From Actinomycetota bacterium (GTDB lineage: Bacteria > Margulisbacteria > Marinamargulisbacteria > GCA-2716485 > GCA-002719695): 64,000 bases of DNA. The DNA lies in contig NZWE01000024.1 of NCBI GenBank assembly GCA_002697535.1, forward strand, positions 40,700 through 104,699, written 5' to 3'. The first letter of the stretch is position 1; each line of letters starts with the position of its first letter. Of this stretch, positions 53,080 to 62,252 are shown one piece after another. Under the pieces are notes generated by a model. That model did no database searches. It was not told the DNA's origin and saw only the letters and a list, made by a program, of their open reading frames with translations. Made by a program: the position numbers and the translations under genes.

Positions 53080-55563
53080 TTACTTAACTGATACTAATTC
53101 TTTTGGTTTTCCCTTTGATTGTTTCTTTGTTTTTTTTGCTGGTTTTTCTGGTGAAATATTAAATTGTATCGCGTTATTTTTTACAGTTGCTTTTGCAATA
53201 ATATTTGTTTTTATACCTTCTAATAATAAGGCATCCGCTAAAGCATCTTCAAAATGTGTTTGAATCGATCGTCTTAATGGCCTTGCCCCTAGCTTCTGGT
53301 CATATCCTTGTGAAACGACTAATTCTTTTACTTTTTTGTCATACTGTAATGTTATACCTTGCTCTTCTAATCGCTCTTTTATATCTAATAACATAACATC
53401 TGCTATGTCATACATATTCTCTTTGTTTAAAGCCTTAAAGATAATAATATCATCAATTCTATTTAAAAATTCTGGCTTAAAACTTTCTTTGAGTTCTTGC
53501 TGTAATTTTGCTTTTATTGCATCATATTTTTTTTCTTCAACTCGTGTTGGATCTACAAAACCAAATGATGTTTCTTGATGAATATGCTTACTACCTATGT
53601 TAGATGTCATGATAACAATCGTGTTTTTAAAATTGACTACTCTTCCACTGGAATCTGTTAATCGGCCATCTTCTAAAATTTGTAATAAAATATTTAAGAT
53701 GTCTGGAGATGCCTTTTCTAACTCATCAAATAAGATCACTGAATAAGGCTTTCTTCGCACTGGCTCTGATAATTGCCCGCCTTCATTAAATCCAACATAC
53801 CCAGGTGGTGATCCAATTAATCTAGAAACTGTATGTTTTTCCATATATTCAGACATATCAATTCGTATCATATTATCAATGCTTCCAAATAGATTTTCAG
53901 CTAATCGTTTGGCTAATTCCGATTTCCCTACCCCTGTTGGTCCTAAAAACAAAAAGGATCCTGTCGGTCTTTTTGGATCTTTTAAGCCTACTTTTGCTCT
54001 TTTTACCGCTCTTACAAGTGCTTTTACCGCATCTCTTTGTCCTACAATGTGCTTTTCAATTTCTTTATCCATTGTAATTAATCGCTGAGTTTCTTCACTA
54101 TTAATTTTTGTAATAGGTACTTTTGTCCATGCTGATACAATTTCTGCAATTACATTTTCATCAACCGTTGGCGCTGCCAAAACACGCTGTTCTTCTGGCA
54201 GTTTATTTACTTTCCTTTTTATAGTAGTTAGCTGACTTTTTAACATTTTTTGCATTTCTGCATCTTCTTTTTGTTTTGCTATAGCAACTTCAGCTTCTAA
54301 TTTTTCTTGCTCTTGCATTAATTGCTTTATTTCTATTGGCAAACTAGATGCTTTCAGCATAATTTTTGCAGCCGCCTCATCAATTACATCAACCGCTTTA
54401 TCTGGCAAAAATCGCTCTGTTATATATCTGCTTGATAAATTGACCGCCTCAATCAAAGATTCATCGGTAATCGTTACATTATGAAATTCCTCGTATCGCT
54501 CTCTAATTCCTCTTAATATTTGGATTGTTTCGTCCATAGATGGCTCTTCAACTAATACCGATTGAAATCGTCGCTCTAATGCCCCATCTCCCTCTATATG
54601 TTTTCGATACTCTTCTAAGGTTGTTGCTCCAATGCATTGCAACTCCCCCCTTGCTAATGCAGGCTTAAATAAATTTGCGGCATCTAAACTTCCCTCAGAA
54701 CCGCCTGTTCCAATAATGGTATGTAATTCATCTACAAAAATTATTACATTTCCTGCTTTTCTTGCCTCTTCCATTACTTTCTTTACTCGATCCTCAAACT
54801 CTCCACGATATTTAGTTCCAGCTACTAATAGTCCTAAATCTAATGTTATTACTCGCTTATCTTTTAACTTATCTGGTATTGTGTCAGAACATATTTTTTG
54901 CGCTAACCCTTCTATTATAGCCGTTTTTCCTACCCCTGGTTCCCCCGTTAGTACAGGGTTGTTTTTGGTTCGTCTACATAAAATTTGAATAATTCTTTCT
55001 ATTTCATCTTTTCTTCCTACAACAGGATCTAGCTTATTTTCTCTTGCTAACCACGTTAAATCTCTTCCAAATAAATCTAATGTTGGCGTTGGTACACTTG
55101 TTTTTGATTTTTGCTGAACATTAACCTTATCTCCTAAATGCTTAAATAATGTATTTTTAAAGGTTGAAACCTCAATGCCTAACTCTGCTAATACTCTAGC
55201 TGCTATTGATGTAGGATCTCTAAATACAGATAAAAACAAATGTTCTACGTTAACATAATTATGACCTAATTTTCTCGCTTCATCCCAAGCATACGTTAAT
55301 ACTTGTTTTGCTTGTTGGGTAAAAGGTATATTTCCATAATCAGATGTAATGCCGCCATACTCTAATCGTTCTTCTGTTGCATTTGTAATTTGATCTGATG
55401 TATATCCCATCTCATATAAGGACTTAACTACAACATTATCAGCTTCGCCTATTATTCCTAATAAAATATGCTCTGTTCCAACGTAACTATGATGAAAACG
55501 TTTAGCTTCCTCTTGTGCTAACATGATAGATTGAATGGCTTTTTCTGTAAATCTTGAGAACAT
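53080..55563 (-). CDS. clpC: ATP-dependent Clp protease ATP-binding subunit ClpC
   Basis: This two-ring AAA+ unfoldase partners ClpP. It has two N-terminal Clp repeats (about 1-145), D1 with Walker A GEPGVGKTA (about 205-213), a short middle domain with LPIEIKQLMQEQEKLEAEV, D2 with GPTGVGKSELAKRLAE (about 545-560) and the ClpC-like order. A short middle domain and the adjacent radA favour ClpC over ClpB. The last 25 residues are a Lys-rich tail. There is no McsA/CtsR in the window. TACACT ends ten bases before the ATG. Confidence 0.95.
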   Translation of the reverse strand: MFSRFTEKAIQSIMLAQEEAKRFHHSYVGTEHILLGIIGEADNVVVKSLYEMGYTSDQITNATEERLEYGGITSDYGNIPFTQQAKQVLTYAWDEARKLGHNYVNVEHLFLSVFRDPTSIAARVLAELGIEVSTFKNTLFKHLGDKVNVQQKSKTSVPTPTLDLFGRDLTWLARENKLDPVVGRKDEIERIIQILCRRTKNNPVLTGEPGVGKTAIIEGLAQKICSDTIPDKLKDKRVITLDLGLLVAGTKYRGEFEDRVKKVMEEARKAGNVIIFVDELHTIIGTGGSEGSLDAANLFKPALARGELQCIGATTLEEYRKHIEGDGALERRFQSVLVEEPSMDETIQILRGIRERYEEFHNVTITDESLIEAVNLSSRYITERFLPDKAVDVIDEAAAKIMLKASSLPIEIKQLMQEQEKLEAEVAIAKQKEDAEMQKMLKSQLTTIKRKVNKLPEEQRVLAAPTVDENVIAEIVSAWTKVPITKINSEETQRLITMDKEIEKHIVGQRDAVKALVRAVKRAKVGLKDPKRPTGSFLFLGPTGVGKSELAKRLAENLFGSIDNMIRIDMSEYMEKHTVSRLIGSPPGYVGFNEGGQLSEPVRRKPYSVILFDELEKASPDILNILLQILEDGRLTDSSGRVVNFKNTIVIMTSNIGSKHIHQETSFGFVDPTRVEEKKYDAIKAKLQQELKESFKPEFLNRIDDIIIFKALNKENMYDIADVMLLDIKERLEEQGITLQYDKKVKELVVSQGYDQKLGARPLRRSIQTHFEDALADALLLEGIKTNIIAKATVKNNAIQFNISPEKPAKKTKKQSKGKPKELVSVK

Positions 55564-55573
55564 AAGTATTTAT

Positions 55574-55579
55574 AGTGTA
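55574..55579 (-). promoter_or_regulatory. -10 box of a probable leaderless or near-leaderless promoter (clpC-radA)
   Basis: On the minus strand TACACT at 55579-55574 ends ten bases before the clpC ATG; an overlapping TATAAA is five bases closer. Confidence 0.45.
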
Positions 55580-55658
55580 ATTCATTACAAGTTATAATTG
55601 CAAGTAACCATACTGTTTTCTTTTCAAACTTTTTTGTTGCTGTTTAATTGATATCTCG

Positions 55659-55664
55659 TACAAT
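55659..55664 (+). promoter_or_regulatory. -10 box of a probable leaderless promoter (queA)
   Basis: TACAAT at 55659-55664 ends nine bases before the queA ATG; TTGCTG at 55637-55642 could be the -35 with a 16-base spacer. Confidence 0.5.
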
Positions 55665-55673
55665 ATCATTATT

Positions 55674-56693
55674 ATGAAACTTAATGACTTTAACTATCAT
55701 TTACCTCCCCATCTAATTGCGCAGTCACCTTCTGCTCATCGTGATCAAAGTCGACTGATGGTTGTTCATAAATCTACAGGTATCATTGAGCATAAATCCT
55801 TTCATCATATTATTGACTATTTAGATACAAACTCTGTTTTAGTTTTAAATAACACAAAAGTGTTTAATGCACGCTTATTTGGGTATAAAAAGACAGGTGC
55901 TCATATAGAAATGTTTTTACTTAAACAAATTGATAAGACTAAATGGTCCTGCTTACTACGTCCTGCTAAGCGTGTTTCTGTTGGTGATCGCATAATAATT
56001 TCACCTGATTTTTTTGCTACTGTCGTTGAAAAAAATGACTCTATTATTCTTGATTTCTCTTTTTCTGGTGATTTTTTCTCACTATTAGATCTCTATGGAG
56101 AACCTCCTCTTCCACCTTACATTAAACCCTCTAATGCTCAAGATTTTAAAGAACGCTATCAAACCGTTTTTGCTCAAGAACAAGGGTCTGTTGCTGCACC
56201 TACAGCAGGTCTTCACTTTTCTGATGATTTGTTAGCTGATATCCGTTCTAAAGGTATTGCTATTGACTATATTACCTTGCATGTTGGCTATGGCACTTTT
56301 AATTCTGTTACTGCTGAAAATATTGCTGATCACTATATGCATTCTGAATCTTATACCATTACTTCTGAAACTGCTTTGCGTCTTCAATCGTATCTAAAAA
56401 ATGGGAAAAAAATAGTTTCTGTTGGTACCACATCAACTCGTACATTAGAAACCGCTATCAATCACTCTACTCCTTTTTCTCCCGGAACGTTTGACTCTAA
56501 TCTTTTTATCTATCCTGGTTATTCATTTAAATGTGTTGATTCTATTATTACGAATTTTCATTTGCCAAAATCTACCTTGCTGATGCTTGTTAGTGCGTTT
56601 TCAGGCTTCCCTCTAATTAAGAAAGCCTATGAAGAAGCTATTTCTGAAGAGTATTCATTTTATAGCTTTGGTGATGCGATGTTATTATTATGA
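55674..56693 (+). CDS. queA: S-adenosylmethionine:tRNA ribosyltransferase-isomerase
   Basis: This enzyme transfers and isomerises the ribosyl part of SAM to form epoxyqueuosine in tRNA wobble positions. It has the typical start FNYHLPPHLIAQSP, VLNNTKVFNARLFGYKKTGAHIE (part VLNNTKVFNARLFG), the highly conserved EQGSVAAPTAGLHF (residues about 168-181) and TNFHLPKSTLLMLVSAF at the C-terminus. Length 339 is standard. The gene for the giant exported protein begins at its stop codon (ATGA overlap). Confidence 0.96.
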   Translation: MKLNDFNYHLPPHLIAQSPSAHRDQSRLMVVHKSTGIIEHKSFHHIIDYLDTNSVLVLNNTKVFNARLFGYKKTGAHIEMFLLKQIDKTKWSCLLRPAKRVSVGDRIIISPDFFATVVEKNDSIILDFSFSGDFFSLLDLYGEPPLPPYIKPSNAQDFKERYQTVFAQEQGSVAAPTAGLHFSDDLLADIRSKGIAIDYITLHVGYGTFNSVTAENIADHYMHSESYTITSETALRLQSYLKNGKKIVSVGTTSTRTLETAINHSTPFSPGTFDSNLFIYPGYSFKCVDSIITNFHLPKSTLLMLVSAFSGFPLIKKAYEEAISEEYSFYSFGDAMLLL

Positions 56694-59600
56694 AATCATA
56701 TTATACGTTTCTTGTTTTAATCTATTTTTTTGCTTTTGATGTCAGTACTGTTCTGTGCCAGCCCTTTCCCTTTGTTGAAGTTACTGCTACTGAATCTCTC
56801 GTTCTTCTCAATCCATACAAAGATTCCACTGCTATTTATAAAATTAAACAAGGTGATTTATTCACGTTTATCAAAAAAAAAAATGACTATATTAATATCT
56901 ACATTGAGGGCTCTAATAAAGGGTGGGTTGCTGCATCTAATGTTAATATCCAGGAATTTGATACGGTAACTACCCCATCTGTTGCAGAAAAACTAGCCGT
57001 TACTTCAGCTCCCTATTATAATTTTTCTGGACAAGAAAATTATCGATTTCCCAATCGATCTTCAAATCAAAACTTTGATATTAATAGTGATGGTTTTGTT
57101 GAAATTAAAGCAAGTGGACGAAGTTATTCTCCCTCTGATATTAACTCACCTCTATGGCAAACTATTATTAATGATCCTGTCTATAAAAAAATTCCTCGTG
57201 ACGTTTTACTTGGGCCTATTGATGTTGATACACGCTCTCGCATTAGCTTAGAAGGCAAGCTATCAGAAGATTTATTTGTTTATTATGATATTGAGCAAGA
57301 ACCTGAAATGCCGGGAAAATATGATGTTGAAATTAAATATAAAGATCATCATCTTCAGTTTTTTCACTTAAATGCTAATTATAAACAAGGAAACTATATT
57401 AATCTCAGAAAATCTCTTCGTGGCGCTCAATACCGTTTTGATGATTCTTATAATTTGTTTCAATTATCGATGGGAAAAGAGAGATCTGAATCACATAAAC
57501 TTGAAAACTTTGGTTCCGGTTCAAAAATCATAAAACTATCTCATAAATATGTCTTTCCTGGCTCTGTTAGCGTTTACGTCAATAATACAAAAAAAACAGA
57601 AGGCTCTGCTTATGAAGTTGATTACTATAATGGCACCGTTACCTTTTCTTCTCCTATTCAAAAAACTGATTATTTTAAAATTATCTATGAAGTTTCTAAT
57701 CCTATTGCCGATTATCTTCCTGTTTTAGCTCGACGTAATTTTCAAGCGATACAATACTCAGGTTCTTCTCGTTCTCTTGAATCCTTTTCCTTAATCACGT
57801 TATCTAATACGGATACATTTGTTTATAACCCAGAAAGCCCCCCTGAAATGTATCCAACATTTAATGTTTTTGTAGAGTTATCTAACACAATAAATATCAC
57901 TCAAAATATTACTACGGTTGTTCAAACATTAATTGATGTTAACGTCTTAAATTCTGATTATACCTTGTTAAATTACTTAGCGTCTTCTAATCTTAAATCT
58001 ATTTTTAATTTAACATTACCCTCTGCTGATATTTTACTCATTATTGATGAATTAGATACACTCTTTGCGAATACGGCTCTCTATCAAGAAGAACTTCTTA
58101 GTCGGTTTTCTGATGTTCAGCTTTTTCCTGATTCTTTTATAACTATTGAAGGCGTTACATTGAAAGATTCTATTGATATTTTTTATGCTTTGCTTGCTGA
58201 AAATATTTTAGACTCTCAAGGTTTTATTATCTCTAACATATTATTTCGCTCATCTCTTTTTGCTGATACATCTCCTTTTTATTATTATGATGATTCTATT
58301 CTTTTATGGATTAAATCTTTTTTTCTTGAAAAAAAACAATCCGTTCGTCCTCGCTTTCTTACATCAAAAAATCCTATTTCTCTGGGCTCTGCATCGGTTC
58401 ACTTAAATGATATTACTTTAGTCCTGAACCAAGATTTTGCTATTGATTATTCTTTAGGTATTATTTCTTTTTTAATCCCCCTTAACCAAAATGATGTTAT
58501 CGAAATTTATTATGATTATCATATACGTCAATCTTTTGTTGATGAATTTGTTGGTAAAGACTCCACGGGGCCTTATCAACTATCTCACTTTCCTGTTTTA
58601 GATGGAACGACTAAAATTTTACTTAATAATAACCTTTTAACAGAGTTAAATGACTTTATTATTGATTATGATAATGGAGAAATTTTCTTTAATTTTGATG
58701 TTGCTTATCCTTCTATTTTTACAGTCTACTATGATTATATACAACAACAAAAAGTCACTAAATCTAGTAAGGAACGTCCTTTTGATATCAGCGCTACTTA
58801 TATTAATGAGTTTGTTCCCGCGGATGATCAAGTACAAGTATTAGAAATTGTTTCAGAAAATTCTGATGTTTCTTTAGGGATCATAACCTTACTTAATAAT
58901 CCCCTTACTAATACCGATAACATCCGTATTTCTATTGATGGTGCTATACTCCCTACTGAAAATTATACGATTTCTAGTAACTATCGTTCCCAAATTCAAC
59001 TTATTAATTCCGATAGTCATCCTAATATTGAAAATGCTGTTAATGCGATTGTCTCATATGATTATCTTAAAAGTTTTCGTACTAAAGATAGTATCTCACC
59101 TCAATCTTCTTCTGGCCAAACAACTCCCTATAACATCAATGGTATTGACTATATAATTGACTATCTTCCTGTTAAATATCAAGGGATTCATTATATTACC
59201 TATCAAGGTATTAAGCTTCAAAATGAAAGTTTTGATGTGTCCTATCTAGATGATGGTATGTCATTACTTCTTACATTTTATACGTCTGATACTAAACCGG
59301 GTTCTAAGTTAGATTCCTACCCAAGCGCTCCTTTTACGATTCACTATGATTATGTTCCTCAAGAACTTGATTCTTTAGATGCCATTAAACATCATATGTT
59401 TGGAACAACAATTAAAGGTAATATTACGGATTCTTTTTCTGTTGCTGGTGAATTTGTTTATGCTGAAAATAATTTTGGTGGTCAAGTCCTTGATGGAGAA
59501 ATGTCTGATACCCAAGGCGCAGGCGCGGATAATTACTTTTATAACTTGCGACAAAAAAATATTATTGAAAATAGTGAACAAATCTTTGTTAATGATCACT

Positions 59601-62191
59601 CACAAACCCGTGATGTTGATTATATTATTATTTATAAAACGGGTTTATTTCGCTTTATCAATAAAACACCTAACTCTTCTGATACAATCTCTGCTGATTT
59701 TCAATATTCAGCAAGTTCTGGTATTCTTAATACTAACAGTAGTCAAAGCGGTTATGCTACAAACCTTAATGTAGATTACTCTATTCCTTCTTTTAATATT
59801 TCTTCTTCTTATAAATACATTGATCGTGATTTTATTCCGATTGGCACTATTAATGAAACAAAAGGAAATACTATTGTATCGTCTAAAATGAATTGGTCTA
59901 TTTCTCCTGCTGTTGATTTTTCAACTCAATATTCTCGGGAAAAACAATATCAAAATTCTACACAAGAAAATAAAGATATCTATAAGCATCTTGATATTTT
60001 CTCTGCCAATTTATCGAGTCTTCTTTTCAATACGATTGATTCATCTCAATCGTTTGATTATCGCTTTTCACTTCAAGATAAAGAGCTTTCTTTAAGTGAT
60101 AATAAATATTATCATTCTGTTGATGATTTAACTGTTTCCTATCAAAGCACCTACTCGTTTGGCCCTTCATTTTTGAAATCAAGAGTCCATCATTCCCGTT
60201 CTCGTCAACTATCAGATTATCGTGATCAAAAATTGCCAAAAACCACCAATACCAAATCATCTTCTTTTTCTTCTAATCTTAATTTATCCGATGCTTTTTT
60301 ATTACGTGTTGTTTCTATTAAGCCTTCTTATTATCACTCTTACTCTAATACACTTTTATCAGTTGCTCCTTTTTCATCTTTTAAAAACCATCATAATTTT
60401 GACTTAAAATCCTCATTTTCTCCTTTTAAATCATGGGTTTTTTCTCCTGTTTACCAACACTCCAATACCAAGCAACAAACATCTAGTAGTTCTCCTATTG
60501 CTGAAAATAACGCCATGTCTTATGGTACAACTTCTAAATATGAGCCTTTTGATTGGTTTTCAACTTATTTCTCATTTCATCATAAAGAAGATGAATCTAT
60601 TTTACTAAATCAAAAAAGTAATCTTAGTGATACTAAACAAGTATCGTTAAAACGCTTTTCCCCCCAAGCTGCCTTACTGGCCTTGGGCGTGTCACCTAAA
60701 AATTATTTTTCTTTTCTATTAAAAAATAGCAACCTTTCTTATACATACTCTGCATCTTCTCATAAAAAAAATGATCATCGTAATTTATCTTCTTCCTCAT
60801 CTAATCGTGCTAATTGGAATCAACTTACTTTTTTAAAATCGTTACGTTTACATAATTTATCTTATTCTCAATCTAATAATGCAAATGATAATTATGTTGA
60901 ATCCTCTACAGTTAGTAAAAACCACTCTTTGTCTCAAACTCAAAACCTTGGTGCTCAGTTAAGTTTTAAACCCACCTTTTTTATCTTTAAATTTTTTAAC
61001 TATAGCGGGTCTATCAAGCAATCTACCATGTCTTCTTCAGCCACAACTATTGCTCGCTCTGTTACTGGTAATCAAACTGAAGAGTCTTCTATCGAAGATT
61101 CATTATCTCACACTCTCTCTTTTTCTCCTCCACAGCTTACGATTCCTAACATCTTTAATCTCCGCAAACGTTTTCGGCTTGGAAAAGTGTCTTTATCTTT
61201 AAATTTAAAAGAGAGTACAAAAAATTTTCAACAATTTTCATACCCTTATCTTTTTTCTGAGGAAACCTTTTCTCGTCTTTCGCCTTTACTCGATATTATT
61301 GATAAATCAAACTTAAACTCTATGCTTATTTCATCGACGGCTTCTCCCTTTAACTTAATTAATATTAATGCCTCTTTAGCGATTAATGATAATTACTATA
61401 ACCGTAATAAAACATCTCAATCCCAATCTTTTTATCAAGATATTAAGAACTATACATCGTCATATTCTATATCTCCTTTTTCCTTTCTATCTTTTTCTAT
61501 CAATGCTAATCAAAGTCGTTCAACTCAATGGCTACTTCCCTCTTCTAATATTATACAAACCGAACTTATTACAACTCAAAATGAATCGTTATCATATACA
61601 AATAAATGGAGTCGCTTGTATTCCGCTTCATCAACGCTTAAACCTTTTCGCTTTTTTTCTTTAACAGGCTCTTCTTCTTATAATATTCTTAAGCAACGAG
61701 CTGGTTATCTCAATCAGCTTTCTTCATCTCAATTTAAAACAGAAACATATACAGCTAGTCTTGGTTTATACCCATTAAAATCACTCTCTATATCTGCCAG
61801 TTATTCCTTAAATAAAACAAATAATCAAGAAGGCTACTCCAACTCTCAAACTCTTTCTTATACCCCTGTTAAAACAACCTATGCTAATGTCTCTATTTCT
61901 TATACTCGTAATCATTACTTGGGATTTGGTATTAATCAAGTTTCATTAAACAACCAAGAACAAGGAGATAATACCATTGGTGAAACAAAAACTGTAAAGC
62001 GAAATTATGTTGTTCAGAATGGATCCTTAAATATCTCACTCTCATTTCCTATTAATAACGCGTATGTTCAAAAGTTTACCCTAACAGGCGAAGGTTATCT
62101 TAAAGATATCAAAGATCACCTGGAAACGGATGATAACCCTCTTAGTTATGCGATTTCCGGCCTTGTTTTAAAAGGATCTCTTTCTTTATAA
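56690..62191 (+). CDS. Giant exported protein: SH3b domain, six plug-like repeats, Ser-rich putative beta-barrel
   Basis: The 1833-residue protein starts with a signal peptide (residues 1-23) and an SH3b-like domain (about 28-88; ends KGWVAASNVNI). An unrecognised region follows (90-290), then six degenerate copies of a beta-unit with the pattern V-x-x-N-x-x-x-L-x-x-x-x-D-[YF]-x-[IV]-D-Y-x-x-G-x-[IV]-x-F...I-x-Y-x-Y. The final 800 residues alternate polar and hydrophobic residues over dozens of short strands, very rich in Ser, Asn and Tyr, with no further signal, as a very large outer-membrane barrel would. The combination recalls SprA, the giant barrel of the type IX secretion system, but relationship is not shown. 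It is coupled to queA. Confidence 0.7.
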   Translation: MKSYYTFLVLIYFFAFDVSTVLCQPFPFVEVTATESLVLLNPYKDSTAIYKIKQGDLFTFIKKKNDYINIYIEGSNKGWVAASNVNIQEFDTVTTPSVAEKLAVTSAPYYNFSGQENYRFPNRSSNQNFDINSDGFVEIKASGRSYSPSDINSPLWQTIINDPVYKKIPRDVLLGPIDVDTRSRISLEGKLSEDLFVYYDIEQEPEMPGKYDVEIKYKDHHLQFFHLNANYKQGNYINLRKSLRGAQYRFDDSYNLFQLSMGKERSESHKLENFGSGSKIIKLSHKYVFPGSVSVYVNNTKKTEGSAYEVDYYNGTVTFSSPIQKTDYFKIIYEVSNPIADYLPVLARRNFQAIQYSGSSRSLESFSLITLSNTDTFVYNPESPPEMYPTFNVFVELSNTINITQNITTVVQTLIDVNVLNSDYTLLNYLASSNLKSIFNLTLPSADILLIIDELDTLFANTALYQEELLSRFSDVQLFPDSFITIEGVTLKDSIDIFYALLAENILDSQGFIISNILFRSSLFADTSPFYYYDDSILLWIKSFFLEKKQSVRPRFLTSKNPISLGSASVHLNDITLVLNQDFAIDYSLGIISFLIPLNQNDVIEIYYDYHIRQSFVDEFVGKDSTGPYQLSHFPVLDGTTKILLNNNLLTELNDFIIDYDNGEIFFNFDVAYPSIFTVYYDYIQQQKVTKSSKERPFDISATYINEFVPADDQVQVLEIVSENSDVSLGIITLLNNPLTNTDNIRISIDGAILPTENYTISSNYRSQIQLINSDSHPNIENAVNAIVSYDYLKSFRTKDSISPQSSSGQTTPYNINGIDYIIDYLPVKYQGIHYITYQGIKLQNESFDVSYLDDGMSLLLTFYTSDTKPGSKLDSYPSAPFTIHYDYVPQELDSLDAIKHHMFGTTIKGNITDSFSVAGEFVYAENNFGGQVLDGEMSDTQGAGADNYFYNLRQKNIIENSEQIFVNDHSQTRDVDYIIIYKTGLFRFINKTPNSSDTISADFQYSASSGILNTNSSQSGYATNLNVDYSIPSFNISSSYKYIDRDFIPIGTINETKGNTIVSSKMNWSISPAVDFSTQYSREKQYQNSTQENKDIYKHLDIFSANLSSLLFNTIDSSQSFDYRFSLQDKELSLSDNKYYHSVDDLTVSYQSTYSFGPSFLKSRVHHSRSRQLSDYRDQKLPKTTNTKSSSFSSNLNLSDAFLLRVVSIKPSYYHSYSNTLLSVAPFSSFKNHHNFDLKSSFSPFKSWVFSPVYQHSNTKQQTSSSSPIAENNAMSYGTTSKYEPFDWFSTYFSFHHKEDESILLNQKSNLSDTKQVSLKRFSPQAALLALGVSPKNYFSFLLKNSNLSYTYSASSHKKNDHRNLSSSSSNRANWNQLTFLKSLRLHNLSYSQSNNANDNYVESSTVSKNHSLSQTQNLGAQLSFKPTFFIFKFFNYSGSIKQSTMSSSATTIARSVTGNQTEESSIEDSLSHTLSFSPPQLTIPNIFNLRKRFRLGKVSLSLNLKESTKNFQQFSYPYLFSEETFSRLSPLLDIIDKSNLNSMLISSTASPFNLININASLAINDNYYNRNKTSQSQSFYQDIKNYTSSYSISPFSFLSFSINANQSRSTQWLLPSSNIIQTELITTQNESLSYTNKWSRLYSASSTLKPFRFFSLTGSSSYNILKQRAGYLNQLSSSQFKTETYTASLGLYPLKSLSISASYSLNKTNNQEGYSNSQTLSYTPVKTTYANVSISYTRNHYLGFGINQVSLNNQEQGDNTIGETKTVKRNYVVQNGSLNISLSFPINNAYVQKFTLTGEGYLKDIKDHLETDDNPLSYAISGLVLKGSLSL
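57561..57700 (+). repeat. Plug-like repeat unit 1 in the giant protein
   Basis: Encodes SVSVYVNNTKKTEGSAYEV, then DYYNGTVTFSSP and IIYEV. It is the first of six units with spacing N-x-x-x-L/K...D-Y-x-x-G-x-[VI]-x-F. Units 2 and 3 are the closest to consensus; units 4 to 6 are looser. Confidence 0.7.
58381..58525 (+). repeat. Plug-like repeat unit 2
   Basis: Encodes SVHLNDITLVLNQDFAIDYS, then LGIISFLIPLNQNDVIEIYY, ending YDY. Confidence 0.75.
58600..58740 (+). repeat. Plug-like repeat unit 3
   Basis: Encodes KILLNNNLLTELNDFIIDYD, then NGEIFFNF and FTVYYDY. With unit 2 it defines the consensus. Confidence 0.75.
58910..59070 (+). repeat. Plug-like repeat unit 4 (degenerate)
   Basis: Encodes IRISIDGAILPTENYTISSN, then a longer loop and AIVSYDYLKSF. 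The central D-Y-x-x-G is lost. Confidence 0.5.
59180..59355 (+). repeat. Plug-like repeat unit 5 (degenerate, longer loop)
   Basis: Encodes HYITYQGIKLQNESFDVSYL, then DDGMSLLLTF and, after an insertion, FTIHYDYVPQ. Confidence 0.55.
59565..59712 (+). repeat. Plug-like repeat unit 6
   Basis: Encodes EQIFVNDHSQTRDVDYIIIY, then KTGLFRFINKTP and ISADFQYSAS. It directly precedes the Ser-rich barrel-like half. Confidence 0.55.
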
Positions 62192-62239
62192 CTTTATCCT
62201 TTCTTTTGATTTATTATTCTCTTTTTTTTTGCTATATCA

Positions 62240-62245
62240 TACACT
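62240..62245 (+). promoter_or_regulatory. -10 box of a probable leaderless promoter (amidase)
   Basis: TACACT at 62240-62245 ends seven bases before the ATG at 62253 and only one base before an upstream in-frame ATG at 62247. The geometry favours 62253 as the start. Confidence 0.5.
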
Positions 62246-62252
62246 AATGATT

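Noticed and set aside
59379-59774. 131-codon plus-strand frame inside the giant protein gene
   Set aside because: It is an out-of-frame reading of repetitive AT-rich coding sequence; many similar short frames occur along this gene.
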